Shown: positions 1 to 9,323 of the stretch, piece by piece
Numbering within the stretch: position 1 is the first letter of the stretch
Layout of the letters: each line of letters opens with the position of its first letter
Assembly: GCA_963995525.1 (NCBI GenBank)
Contig: OZ023206.1
Span: forward strand, 67,045,823-67,109,822
Direction: 5' to 3'
Source of the DNA: Escarpia spicata
Lineage: Eukaryota; Annelida; Polychaeta; Sabellida; Siboglinidae
Length of the DNA: 64,000 nt
Notes under the pieces: model-generated
What the model saw: the letters and a program-made list of their open reading frames with translations, nothing else
Database searches by the model: none
What the model was told of the DNA's origin: nothing
Made by a program: the position numbers and the translations under genes

Positions 1-164
1 ACACCTTAGCTGTGCGTTTAACGGTTAGTTGACACTGCGCGTTTTGAAACGAAATGTATTCAGCGTGTCTCAGCGGCCTGGTAAGGCGGAATGTTTGCGT
101 GCGGTGGATATAATATAGGAAGCAACAACAACAACAACGGTGGTGTAAGTGTTAGACTATTTTA

Positions 165-948
165 TTATTCAAGCATGAACGGTCTTCCCCTCATATTGGC
201 TCGCTGCCGACTACTTCCCCGTGGTGGCGCAAGAGACGGGCGATGTGTTCCGCGGGGGATCAACGGCGCGTTGAAGCCACGTCGTTCGAATATTTCCTCC
301 GGTGGTATCGGGGTGCTCCATAGGCCGGTGGTGGTATCCAGTCTTAGAAAGGCTGCTATTAGTCCATCGGGGGCGAGCTCACTACTAGGGGCTCGCCTAG
401 AGGTGTCGACGGTGGGCGGTGTGACAATGGTCCGGCGAGAAGTGTCGACGGTGCCAGCGTCCCAATCTTCGGCGGGCTGTTCGACAGCTGTCTGGCGTAC
501 TGTCGGGCGGACGATGCATATAGGACGTTCGCGTGTAGATGGTCTGTGAAACATGAATAATGTCTGTGAGTAATTAACAACATGAATAATTATTAATTAA
601 TAGGACTCCTGTAAAATAAGCCTCTGTAAAAACCAACCGCTCTATTAGCTCCCAAGACATAATATGAATAACGAGGTTAGACGATCTGTGATAACGTCTG
701 TGAATAATTAACGATATGAATAATTATTAATTAATAGGACTCCTGTAAAATAAGCATCTGTAAAAACCAACCGCTCTATTAGCTACCAAGACATAATATG
801 AATAACGATGGTAAGTACATGTAATTAATAAAGAACCAACGTACCGCTCTAATAGAACGCCTGTAAAAGCCAACTTGTATTGCTAAATAATAATAGTAAC
901 TTACCGCTGCTTTGTCGTGGGAAACGTGAACGTGGTACCCGAAGCCAT
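165..948 (-). CDS. Predicted two-exon gene near the X terminus, unknown function
   Basis: Exon 1 is 948..905 (ATG at 948) and ends at a strong donor (GCG|GTAAGT). Exon 2 is 543..165 after a TTTCACAG acceptor. The phase matches (44 + 379 nt), giving about 140 residues. The X-R counterpart at 49087..50050 has the same exon plan and the same CAGCG|GT exon-1 end. The shared core is in exon 2: a GGL/DGL segment, W-(S/Y)-TP, then E-(I/L)-(F/Y)-ERRGFN followed by PL-(I/V)-P. The rest is poorly conserved. No known domain is recognised. It is transcribed towards the terminus, away from the early genes, in the place held in Y/Z by another spliced gene. The function is unknown; an accessory or regulatory role is only an inference. 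Confidence 0.6.
549..904. repeat. Direct repeat (~120 bp) filling the intron of the terminal gene
   Basis: Two copies of a ~120-bp A+T-rich block, with motifs such as AATTATTAATTAATAGGACTCC and CCAACCGCTCTATTAG, lie at about 555-680 and 690-815, with a partial third near 830-870. They occupy the intron between 543 and 905. The X-R intron is also full of tandem repeats, but of a different unit. Confidence 0.7.
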
Positions 949-1640
949 ACTCGTGTGAAAATGAACAACGACTGCTGGTATTGTTTCTAAAGCAAACTAG
1001 TCAGAAGAGCGCATGCGCAAAAACACTGAATGTGAATATCATTTCAAGCTGGTTTTTTCTAAAACAAACTAGTCAGAAGTGCGCATGCGCAAAAAACACT
1101 GAATGTGAATACCGTTTCAAAAGTCTAACCGAAACGCTGAAAGTATGAAATTAAGTATTGTGTGGGATCAGGCGGTCGTAGGGAATTATGTGGTGTAGTA
1201 ATATTATAGAAAATCGATGTAAAAGTCACATTTGACAACGAACGCACTAACGTGAACGTAGATTTTTTTCTTGGCAATAACTAGAAACCGGATGGTGACG
1301 CAAACCAGCTGCGGCGCGCGTGAAGCTAATGGGGCGATAGCTTATCGTGATCGGAATGTGAAGAGCGAACAATGCTTTTTCCAAAACCTAACCGTATCGT
1401 TAAAAGTATGAATTTATGCGTTGTGTGGGATCAGTGGAGAGTAGGGAATTATGTGGTGTTATTATTTTATTAAAATTGGCTGTAAATAAACGTTTGTCAA
1501 CGAACGCACTACATGACCGTTCATTTTTTTCCGAAAGTAAAAGACATCGGATACTAGGCAATTATGCTTTAGAACGCATGCGCGTAATGTTGTAATAGAA
1601 CCGTCGATTAGGGCGTTATGTGTTAAGCACTCATGCGCCG
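905..1640. repeat. Divergent promoter region with dispersed direct repeats
   Basis: Two blocks recur. A ~45-bp block containing CTAGTCAGAAG and GCGCATGCGCAAAAA lies at ~990 and ~1068. A ~70-bp block containing TTGTGTGGGATCAG and GTAGGGAATTATGTGGTG lies at ~1140 and ~1400. The repeated GCGCATGCGC palindromes (also at ~1576) resemble NRF-1 sites, which is an inference. The region separates the divergent terminal gene from the early gene at 1738 and holds no ORF I can support. Confidence 0.55.
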
Positions 1641-1649
1641 TATGTTGCT

Positions 1650-1656
1650 TATATAA
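1650..1656 (+). promoter_or_regulatory. TATA box of the X-L early gene
   Basis: TATATAA lies 88 bp upstream of the ATG at 1738. An upstream in-frame ATG at 1675 would fall near or before the expected cap site about 30 bp from the TATA, so 1738 is the better start. X-R keeps the same box just right of 48440 on the minus strand. Confidence 0.7.
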
Positions 1657-1737
1657 ACCGGTTGAAAAATTGCTATGTGGTATAACGCAAGTGGTCTGAC
1701 TTATTACAGCAGCAGCAGACGTTCTTCCACCGCGAGA

Positions 1738-1998
1738 ATGGCCGACAATATCGAGATGACGACACCGACGAAAAAGTTGAAGGCGATGCGTAAGCAGGCT
1801 TCTAAGACGAGCGGAAGTCAGCAGCAATCGATAGCAGCTGCGGCGGAGACAACGCCTCCTGCTAAGAGACCCGTGTTGGTTATAGCGTCGCCGATCGGGC
1901 GTAAACGTGGGGCTGATAAAGCGGCTTTGGAGGAACCGACTCGGCGCGCTTCGCTTGAGAGAGAGTGCAGCACTGCAACATCGTCACAGGCTACATTG
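1738..1998 (+). other. Candidate first exon with phase-0 splice donor
   Basis: 87 complete codons from the ATG end exactly before GTGAGTG (GT at 1999-2000). This is a near-consensus donor in phase 0. The four ORFs starting at 2480, 2687, 2877 and 3071 are all open in phase 0 directly after an AG acceptor, so joining to any of them keeps the frame. X-R retains the donor. A second weaker donor-like site at 2171 is in phase 1 and would not fit. Confidence 0.65.
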
Positions 1999-2460
1999 GT
2001 GAGTGTGAGGGAGCTGGCGTGCGCTGAGAACGGCGTATATAAACTTAAGACACCCGCCTTTATCGAGGCTGTGTCTTACAAAGACCAGTGCAAGTATAGG
2101 GGATGTTCCCATTGCCGGCGCAAACTGTATCAGAAAACCACAGATGGCATTATGCTATGTCGAACCCACGGTGAGCAGGATATGGTGAAAAATTTCTTTG
2201 CGCTGCGTGTGATGATACGAGACGGCGATGACGAAGAATATGAGCTTTGGCTAACGCTGTTTGACACGCAAATGGCTAAGCTCGTTGAGTACCGGGCTGA
2301 TTACTTGATGGAATTAAACGAGGAGGAACTTCGTGATACTGTGCTTGAATTAACAGGTACGAAAGTGGAGCTCAGTGTGCGTAAGACGACCTGGCAAGGC
2401 GACGCGTCTTATACGGTGCGCACACTGAAGAGATACGTCGACGACGACGACGACTACTAA
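1738..2460 (+). CDS. RPA-like zinc-ribbon/OB-fold ssDNA-binding protein, also first exon of a splice cassette
   Basis: 240 residues. The first ~87 are basic, Lys/Arg/Ala/Ser-rich and NLS-like. The rest resembles the C-terminal DNA-binding domain of RPA1: a C-x4-C-x2-C zinc-ribbon-like segment (CKYRGCSHCRRKLY), then C-R-T-H, followed by a beta-rich part with W-L-T-L-F-D. The last residues are a run of Asp. The Z homologue at 55071 has the same core (CYPACKVCSRKV, then CLTHG). A ssDNA-binding protein fits a protein-primed polymerase, which needs strand-displacement support. This role rests on motif resemblance, not on a search. A phase-0 donor (TTG|GTGAGT) lies at 1998/1999. The X-R copy is broken by a stop; this one is open. 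Confidence 0.7.
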   Translation: MADNIEMTTPTKKLKAMRKQASKTSGSQQQSIAAAAETTPPAKRPVLVIASPIGRKRGADKAALEEPTRRASLERECSTATSSQATLVSVRELACAENGVYKLKTPAFIEAVSYKDQCKYRGCSHCRRKLYQKTTDGIMLCRTHGEQDMVKNFFALRVMIRDGDDEEYELWLTLFDTQMAKLVEYRADYLMELNEEELRDTVLELTGTKVELSVRKTTWQGDASYTVRTLKRYVDDDDDY

Positions 2461-2479
2461 TGGGTTTCTTGTGTTATAG

Positions 2480-2611
2480 GAGGCCCCGCTGGTGGCAGCG
2501 TTGCTAACGCGTAAGCCGACGAGTGATGAGGCTGCGCGCCTACTAGACGAGATAGTCGAAAATTACATAATGGCCTGGTGTTCAGCTTACGAAGCGATGA
2601 GCGCCTACTAG
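2480..2611 (+). CDS. Alternative 3' exon 1 of the X early cassette
   Basis: The segment opens directly after the acceptor TGTTATAG (AG at 2478-2479), runs 43 codons in phase 0 and ends at TAG. There is no ATG near its start, which argues for entry by splicing. It contains a T-S-D-E-A-A-R-L-L stretch resembling T-T-E-D-A-A-F-E-R-L-L in the exon at 2877, so the exons may be duplicates of one another. X-R has lost much of it through a deletion between short direct repeats. Confidence 0.45.
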   Translation, partial: EAPLVAALLTRKPTSDEAARLLDEIVENYIMAWCSAYEAMSAY

Positions 2612-2686
2612 TCGAGATACATAATAGCACGGTGCTCAGCTTACGAACTTATTTAAAGCATGACATTTATTTTGTTTTGTCTGTAG

Positions 2687-2857
2687 GAGGTGCGCCACGT
2701 ACTGCTGGACATGTTAGCGAATAACGAAAGGATGCGAGCAAGGTACGCGGAGGTTGCCTTGTTCGTACAAACACTGCTGCACCGGACAGTGACGGATAGT
2801 GAGACGAAAGATGCTGCGCTGCTGGCTCCTGTTACTGCTGAAAAAGAGGCGGACTAA
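2687..2857 (+). CDS. Alternative 3' exon 2 of the X early cassette
   Basis: Opens after TTTTGTCTGTAG, runs 56 phase-0 codons and ends at TAA (2855-2857). The stop sits in GACTAATAA, which reads as a branch-point consensus 19 nt before the next acceptor. A short helical segment (ERMRARYAEVALFVQ) resembles the next exon. An internal ATG exists, so independent translation cannot be excluded. No family recognised. Confidence 0.5.
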   Translation, partial: EVRHVLLDMLANNERMRARYAEVALFVQTLLHRTVTDSETKDAALLAPVTAEKEAD

Positions 2858-2876
2858 TAATAATGTGTGTTTGTAG

Positions 2877-3014
2877 AGAGCACAGCGGCTTGAACGTACC
2901 ACTGAGGATGCTGCGTTCGAGAGACTACTACTGAAGTACGACGATGAGGCGCGTGCAAAGTATGCGCACGCGTTACGGTCGTGCGCACGATCGCCGTGGG
3001 ACTGGGAAGACTAA
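2877..3014 (+). CDS. Alternative 3' exon 3 of the X early cassette
   Basis: Opens after GTGTGTTTGTAG, runs 45 phase-0 codons without any ATG and ends at TAA inside GACTAATTA, again ~20 nt before an acceptor (TATGTTTGTAG). The peptide is charged and helical, with Y-D-D-E-A-R-A-K-Y-A-H-A, and ends S-P-W-D-W-E-D. The lack of any Met is the best evidence that it is reached only by splicing. Confidence 0.55.
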   Translation, partial: RAQRLERTTEDAAFERLLLKYDDEARAKYAHALRSCARSPWDWED

Positions 3015-3070
3015 TTATAATGTATGTTTGTAGGCGCCTTGCTGACGCTAGGACATGCTTTGTGCTGTAG

Positions 3071-3676
3071 GGATGCGCGGGCGTCGTCGATAACGCGTTG
3101 GATGCTATCATCGAGGAGGCGCTTGGTGCACCGCCGGCTTACGAAAGTCTGCACCAGATCGTGCCGTCGTGTTGTTGGAATCCATCACCGTCGGAAGTGA
3201 TACAACGACACGTCGTCGAGACGGGGCGGGGTCAGTTGGCTTGTCGATATGAACGACACGCGATGTCCCTTCTCGCCGAACACCTCGGTGAGATGATACT
3301 GGAGATGGCGCGCGATCGATGCGGTGCTTGCGAGGTCAATGAAGGCTGTCCGTATGTGCATATGGTCGGCTATCGCGCGGGTCGGCCTACTCGTGTGTAC
3401 GCACAGCGCTACGACAACGTAGCCGACCTCGTCACGCATCACTTCAACGCCATGTTGGAAACGTGTCTACATCGATCGCTGATACCGACCTTCGTACGTC
3501 TCGTGCAGCTACTACACGTTAAGGCGCACGGACAGCAACCGGGGCGTGCGGGGGAACTGTATCTGGTCCAGTTCGTGTCGGACTGGCTACTTGGCACGGA
3601 TTAGCGCGACTTCGTCAACCGCGCTCGACTGGAATCGGCAGTGCACGTGTACATACAGTGCAGAAGCGGCCTTTAA
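3071..3676 (+). pseudogene. Terminal alternative exon, unknown ~200-aa Cys-containing protein (nonsense-broken)
   Basis: Open in phase 0 directly after GTGCTGTAG (AG 3069-3070). The first ATG is ~190 nt in, so it is likely a spliced 3' exon. It contains C-G-A-C-x5-C next to P-Y-V-H-M and a helical C-terminal half. A TAG at 3602-3604 replaces the TGG of X-R; without it the frame runs on to TAA at 3674-3676. No known family recognised. It is followed by the polymerase promoter. Confidence 0.6.
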
Positions 3677-4038
3677 TCTGAATGAACATTACTGCTTATT
3701 CTGCTGATTTGCTTTTAATAACAAAAATCGTTTTACGTTGTACGATACGCTTAATAAAACGTTGAAAATGTACGTTCCGTTTCCGAGTTATTTAACAAAA
3801 CACACACACACACACATTACTTAACACTAGGCGTTCGAAAGCAACCACCACTGCGCATGTCCGACACACACACACACACACACACATTACTTAACACTAG
3901 GCGTTCGAAAGCAACCACCACTGCGCATATCCGTACCACCACCGCGCATGTCCGTACGTTACTTAACAAAACCACCACCCCCACGTTACTTAACAAAACA
4001 CTGCGCATGTCCGTACCACCACCACCACAGTACCTCTG
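3677..4038. repeat. CA microsatellite and TTACTTAACAAAACC-type repeats upstream of the polymerase
   Basis: (CA)n tracts lie at ~3799-3815 and ~3868-3886. Around them are repeated ~20-30 bp units containing TTACTTAACA and CCACCACTGCGCATGTCCG. X-R has the same repeats inverted at about 46170-46430 with different copy numbers. This is probably the polymerase upstream region; no gene is seen. Confidence 0.7.
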
Positions 4039-4048
4039 TTATAAATAG
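4039..4048 (+). promoter_or_regulatory. TATA box of the X-L polymerase gene
   Basis: TTATAAATAG lies ~41 bp upstream of the ATG at 4081. It is conserved in inverted form in X-R. It favours 4081 over earlier non-ATG starts. Confidence 0.65.
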
Positions 4049-4080
4049 GGGTGCTCGAAAAAGTAGCAGCACAAAAAAGT

Positions 4081-7000
4081 ATGCCGCCTACTACTGGGTG
4101 GCAATGTCCGAAATGCGGTACTTATTTCGCGAAACAGTCGACGTTAGAACGACATGCGAAGAGTTCGAAACGATGCGGCGATAACGCGCTATGCGTAAAG
4201 CGACGAGAGTGTCCGAAATGCGGCGCAACGTACAGTACGCGCGCCGCTATGCTACGACACCTGAGGGAACGGTGCGGTCGTCAGGTGTCGCCACCTCCCG
4301 ATGATTCCAATCCACCACCATCACCACCATCAGCCGACGCTCTTCAGCGCGTCGTGGACGAACATCGACGTAGCATAGAGACGTCGGTAGCGCTCGGTGT
4401 CGTGCAGTCCCGCTACAACTATCGCATGACCGCCTGTACGAGTACGCGGGTGCTCGAACCGCGTCTGAGGGTTATGTTTCGCGAACAAAAGAATGCGTTT
4501 AAAATAAACGTAAGCTATGGTTTCGTGTTACGCCACAAGGTGTCGGGTCGTTACCGCTATTTTCACTCGTCCTGTAACTGCTGCGGTCGCCTTCTCGAAA
4601 CGCCCGCCCTCGTAACCGATAGCCGTTCTTTCGAACGATTCCTCGACGTCGTGTGTACGACCGACGTACTACTGTACTTCATCGCGCAGCGTCCCGACTC
4701 CGGGTGGGTGGTCGAGCTCGTAACGAACGCCACCTACTTCGTGAACGCCATCCTAAACCATCCTATCGGGTGCGTTGGCGCCGCGCTCCCCGCCTACGTG
4801 CGCAACAACAGGCACGTCGTGACGTTGACGAACGATCGTCGAGGCACGCCCTACGACGTTCATCTATGCCTCTTCCGGTGCATCGGCCTCCAGCTGCAAG
4901 GCGGTGGTCGAGGAACGCGGAACGGGGGCAAACTAAATACGACCCGTTTAACGCGAGTCGCTAAACAACTGCGCGCGCGCTACGGCACGACGACGAACGG
5001 CGTGCGCCTGAACGAACTGGAACTCGTGGAGACGGTTTTCGGCATCAACATCGCCGTCTATCGACTGACGGCGGCTGGCGCCGCCGAACTAGTCCGTCGG
5101 TCGATCGAAACGCACCCCACGACCCTGAACATTAACCTGTACGAAAAGCACTTCTCGTACATAGTCGACCTGCGCGCGTACGCGAAAACGTACAAGTGTT
5201 CGAAATGCGGCAACTCCCTCTGGTGGTACCCGTCGAAGTTACGACGTCACGAAGCGACGTGCGAAGGCGGTGTTCGTCACGTGTACCCCGGCGGCGTCTA
5301 CCGACCGACGCCGTCCGTATTTCAGCGGCTCGACGACGAAGGTATCGACGTCGGCGACGACGACCTGCGCTACTATCAGTACCGCGCAACATTCGATTTT
5401 GAATGTTATTTTGCCGCCAACGAGCTGCCGCCGGATACCGATAAATGTCGGTGGCTAGCGCGACATGAACTGCTCAGCGTCAGCGTCGCGTCGAACGTGC
5501 CCGGACACGAAGCGGTGATTCGACCGAACTAGCGCGCCGCCTCATCGATGACCTGGAAGCCGTGAGCGCGGCGGCGTGCGCGGCTCTACGTCCCCGCTAT
5601 GACGCGGTCTTTGAGGCGCTCGAAGCGCTCGACGACGACTGGCGGCGACGACGCGACGACGACAACGATGCGTCACCGTACGCCGCACTCGCCGACCGCC
5701 TGTGGAAGCACCTTCGTCAAATGCCCGTACTGGGCTTCAACAGCGGTAAGTACGATTTGAACGTCGTCAAAAAGTACTTGATCCCCCTGCTCATAACCGA
5801 CGACGCGCAGCGCATATCGTCGGCGTTCACCATTAAACTACAGAACAAGTACATGTGCCTGACGACGTCGACGTTGAAATTTCTCGACATAACTAATTAC
5901 CTCGCGCCGGTGTCAGCTACGAGCGCTATCTGAAAGCGTACGGCTGCGCGGCGACGAAGAGGTACTTTCCGTACGAATATATCGACGCGTTGACGCGCCT
6001 GGACGAGACCGTCCTGCCGCCGCGCGAAACTTTCTACAGCCACCTGAAACGCGAGGGAATCTCCGCGGAGGCGTACGAAATTTGTGCGACGGCGTGGCGC
6101 GACGAGCGCATGACGACGATGCGCGATTTTCTAATCTGGTATAATAGCCGCGATGTGGCGCCGTTTCTCGAGGCCCTCGAGCGGCAGTTCGCCTTCTATC
6201 GCCGTCAGCGCATCGATATGTTCAAGGACGCCATCAGCGTACCGGGGTTGACGTTGTTGTACCTATTCAACGACCTGCCGCTGTCAATCCATTTCTCGCT
6301 GTTCAACGAGTCCAACAAAGACCTGCACCGCCTACTGCAGTCGCAGATCGTCGGCGGTCCATCGATCATCTTCGCGCGTCATCACGAAGCCGGCGTGACG
6401 TCGATTCGAGGTACCAACCCGTGTCGTTCGATAGTCGGCTAAGACGCGAACGGCCTCTATCTATCGGCAATGATGCGGGAGATGCCGACGTGTTGGTACA
6501 CGCGCCGACGCGCGGAGACCGGCTTTCGAGCGGAACGCGTGCACCGCTACGGTCGTACGGCCGTAGAGTGGTTGACGTACGAAGCGGAACGAATCGGCAC
6601 TCCTATACGGCACCAGTTGAATGGACGCGAAAAGCGCGTCGGCAAGTACCGAGTCGAAGGTTGGTGCGCCGCCACGCGAACGGCGTATCAATTTCACGGC
6701 TGCTACTTTCACGGCGGCCCGATATGCCAGACGCACGTGACGACGAACGCCGTCAACGATCAACCGATGACGACGCTGTACGCCACGACGATCGCCGTGA
6801 CGGCCTACCTGCGCCGCCACGTCGACGCCGTCGTCAAAATGTGGGAGTGCCAGTGGAGAGCCGTGAGACCCCCCGTGGCGCCGCCCGACGCGTCACGATG
6901 GCAACCGGCTGGGGGTGGGTGTACGCACTCGACGATACTGGAGGGTGTACGCGACGGATCTCTATTCGGCCTCGTGCAGTGCGATATCGCCGTGCCGGAA

Positions 7001-8173
7001 GCGCTGCGCGCTAAGTTCGCCGAAATGCAGCCCGTGTTCAAGAACGTCGATATCACGCGCGACGATCTCAGCCCGTTCATGCGCCGCTACGCCGAGTCGC
7101 ACGATCTACTCACCCGACCTCAACGGACGCTCGTCGGTAGCTACTTCGGCACGGCGATCGTGCTCGCCACGCCCCTCCTACGCTGGTATCTGGAGCACGG
7201 GCTCGTCGTCACGCGCATCTACCAGGTGATCGAGTACACGCCGATCGCGTGCTTTCGCCGTTTCGGCGACACGGTGTCGACGGCGCGACGCGAGGGCGAC
7301 GTCGACCCCGACAAAGCGATCATCGCCGACACCTTTAAACTACTCGGCAACAGTTCGTACGGGAAAACGATTACGCGCGTCGATCGGCACCGGGACATCA
7401 AGTACGCCACGCCGGTAGGCGCCTCGCAACTCGTCAACAACCGTCGCTTCCGGCAACTCGACGTCGTCGTCGACAACGAGCTGTACGAGGTGGCGCTGAA
7501 TAAGCGCACCGTCGTCTACGGCCTGCCGATTCAAATCGGTTATTTCGTGTATCAATACGCAAAATTACGAATGCTCGAGTTTTATTACGACTTCGTCGAC
7601 GCCTACATCCCACGCCCGCTCTTCAGGTACTGCGCTATGGTCACCGACTCGGCGTACATAGCCCTCGCGGGTCACGACATCGACGCGCTCGTACCGGAAG
7701 CGCTGCGCGAACACTACTTCCGGAATCGGTCGCTCTGGTTTCCGGCCGAATGTTGCGACGCGCACGTGGACGCGTACGTACGACGCCGCGTCGCCGGACT
7801 GACGTGGGAGGGTGGGGAATGCTGCTGCTCGCGCCGTCTTCTGTTCGATCGTCGAACGCCGGGTCTCTTCAAAGAAGAGTGGCGCGACGACGGAATCGTG
7901 GCGCTGTGCAGTAAGACGTACTACTGCTTCGGCGGCGACAACGGCTCGAAGTACAGCACGAAGGGATTGAGCAAGCGTCAGAACGATATCGATGAGCACA
8001 CCTTCCTCGCCGTACTACGCGACCGACGCAACGGCGTCGGTTGGAACCGCGGCTTCCAGGTGAAAAACTCGTCCGTGTTGACGTACGTTCAAGAGCGCGC
8101 GGCGTTGAGCTATTTCTACGCTAAACGCCGCGTGCTCGACGACGGTGTCACCACGGCACCGATACTCGTCTAA
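4081..8173 (+). pseudogene. Protein-primed family-B DNA polymerase (pPolB) with N-terminal zinc fingers, broken
   Basis: The polymerase copies the linear element from terminal proteins. Two C2HC/C2H2 fingers sit at the N-terminus (CPKCGTYF..., CPKCGATY...), and a third Cys-Cys-His-Cys unit (CSKCGNSL...) lies around 5200. Visible motifs are Exo I (TFDFE, ~5390), Exo II (YDLNVVK, ~5750), motif A (G-Y-D-A-N, altered here), motif B (GNSSYG, ~7345) and the motif C region (TDSAY; the first Asp is replaced by Val in this copy, MVTDSAY at ~7637). Lesions against X-R: a ~22-bp deletion near 5513, a 1-bp deletion near 5908 and TAT to TAA at 6440-6442. AATAAA follows at ~8251, facing the convergent protease gene. 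Confidence 0.92.
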
Positions 8174-8310
8174 CTCGACTCGTCTAACTCGACTAGGGTG
8201 GGGGCCGCCTAGGGGTAGGGTTCTGTATGTATGTATGTATGTAGGTAGGGTAATAAAACACAATTGCGTACATTTCATCGTTTTTTATTACTACACGTAA
8301 AAGCGAAGCG

Positions 8311-8750
8311 TTAATGCAATGGCTTTAGCCAATCGAATACGAGACGGTCATTGTCCACCCGATTGGTGCCGAATAGATTCTGGAACGACGTCAACGGCAT
8401 GCCGCGACATCGGAGGAGTAGGTAGGCGACGCAATATTGACCGCAAAAGCTAGAGACGACGCTCTGCAATCGCTTGTCGTTGTACGTCCACGCGTCGCCG
8501 CAGTGTCGGTGCAGGAAGGCGCGGAAGTCGGCGTGCAGCGGCGGCAGACCGTACGAATTGAAGTACTCGCCGACGCCTCGCCGATCGACGTAGACGGCCA
8601 CCCAGTGCTCCCCCGGTTCGCCGCCGTCGTCGGTATTGCACACGAAGGCCATCGGGTAAGTGGCGGCGGTGGCGGTGGTAAGTAGCGCGTCTTTAGGCAC
8701 GACGCCGACGACGATGCGTTTAGCGTACGCGTCGCTTTCCAGGCGACGCA
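8311..8750 (-). pseudogene. Adenain-like cysteine protease, 5' end removed by the insertion of Y
   Basis: Virion-maturation protease of the adenovirus/Ulp1 clan. The His motif is G-E-H-W-V-A-V-Y and the Gln/Cys motif is F-C-G-Q-Y-C-V-A-Y. The family uses a His-Asp/Glu-Gln-Cys centre. The body is open, but the first ~8 codons lie at 22044..22062 on the other side of Y. The apparent Met at the right edge is a TTG formed by Y's first bases. AATAAA-type signals on both strands between 8173 and 8311 suggest convergent termination with the polymerase. Confidence 0.9.
8745..8750. repeat. Target-site duplication of Y, left copy (GACGCA)
   Basis: GACGCA precedes Y's first base and recurs at 22038..22043. 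Removing Y and one copy restores the sequence order seen in the intact X-R protease start region. Six-bp duplications are the known hallmark of Polinton integration. Confidence 0.93.
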
Positions 8751-8896
8751 AGTAGTATACAGGGGGTTCTGGTTATCCATCCTAAGTCATTTCGGAGGAG
8801 TTTTTGATTGATATTAGGGAGGTTTCGAAAGCCGCCCCCCTGAGCAAAGTGAGTAGTCACGTGACCGTATGTATAACGAGAGGCGCCCCCTGGCGG
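8751..8896 (+). repeat. Y left terminal inverted repeat
   Basis: Starts AGTAGTATACAGGG and includes GGGAGGTTTCGAAAGCCG and the E-box-like GTCACGTGACCGTATG. It pairs with 21877..22037 inverted, with several indels in the first 60 bp, and is very like the left end of Z at 52551. Confidence 0.88.
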
Positions 8897-9323
8897 GTAC
8901 GTTAGAGGTGACGCCTCCTAACGGGGAGTGTAGAGATGGTGTTATTAGTTGTGTATGAATGTACGTGTATGGGAGGGAAGGTGTGTATGAATGCGCGTGT
9001 ATGAAAGAACTAACGAAACACAAGAGTATACGAGTGCACACGAGTTTTATTGATGAAAGATACAAGCGTATAATATGAAACCGTGTTTTATTAAACGAAG
9101 TACATCAAGACTTGTGGGTGAGTGAACACCGCGACAGAGGTCGTGAGCTTAGGGGTCAATACGACCACGCCAGCGGCTCGCGGGATGATGATGATGGTAT
9201 ACGACTTACGGGTGAGTGAACACCGCGTCAGAGGCCGTGAGCTTACGGGTGTGTGACCACCGCGCCATAGGCTCGAATCGTTAATGACAATGATGATGAC
9301 ACCTGTCCGTTAATGAAACACGG
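8897..9323. repeat. Subterminal repeats between the Y protease and its TIR
   Basis: Three degenerate copies of a ~60-85 bp unit (GTGAGTGAACACCGCG, GGTCGTGAGCTTA) lie at ~9117-9265. Minus-strand AATAAA signals near 9045 and 9088 suit 3' ends for the leftward capsid/protease transcripts. No ORF is credible. Confidence 0.6.

Larger units (their letters stand above)
1..8750. mobile_element. Polinton/Maverick copy X-L, first segment
   Basis: This is the early/replication side of a family-X Polinton. It carries a terminal spliced gene, an RPA-like gene with its splice cassette, the polymerase and the 3' part of the protease. It is an inverted copy of about 42.0-50.4 kb. The terminal inverted repeat is not present; the element must continue left of base 1. 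It is cut at 8750, where element Y is inserted with the duplicated hexamer GACGCA (8745..8750 and 22038..22043). The gene content (pPolB, adenain-like protease, capsid genes in the second segment) matches Polintons/adintoviruses. Several genes carry frameshifts or stops, so this copy is not autonomous. Confidence 0.9.

Noticed and set aside
91..549. Plus-strand 152-codon ORF
   Set aside because: It is antisense to the exon 2 that is conserved between X-L and X-R; the minus-strand frame carries the conserved ERRGFN motif.
3034..3070. A separate tiny exon after the acceptor at 3033
   Set aside because: Only 36 nt before the stronger acceptor at 3070 and without a conserved product; the 3070 site gives the long conserved frame.
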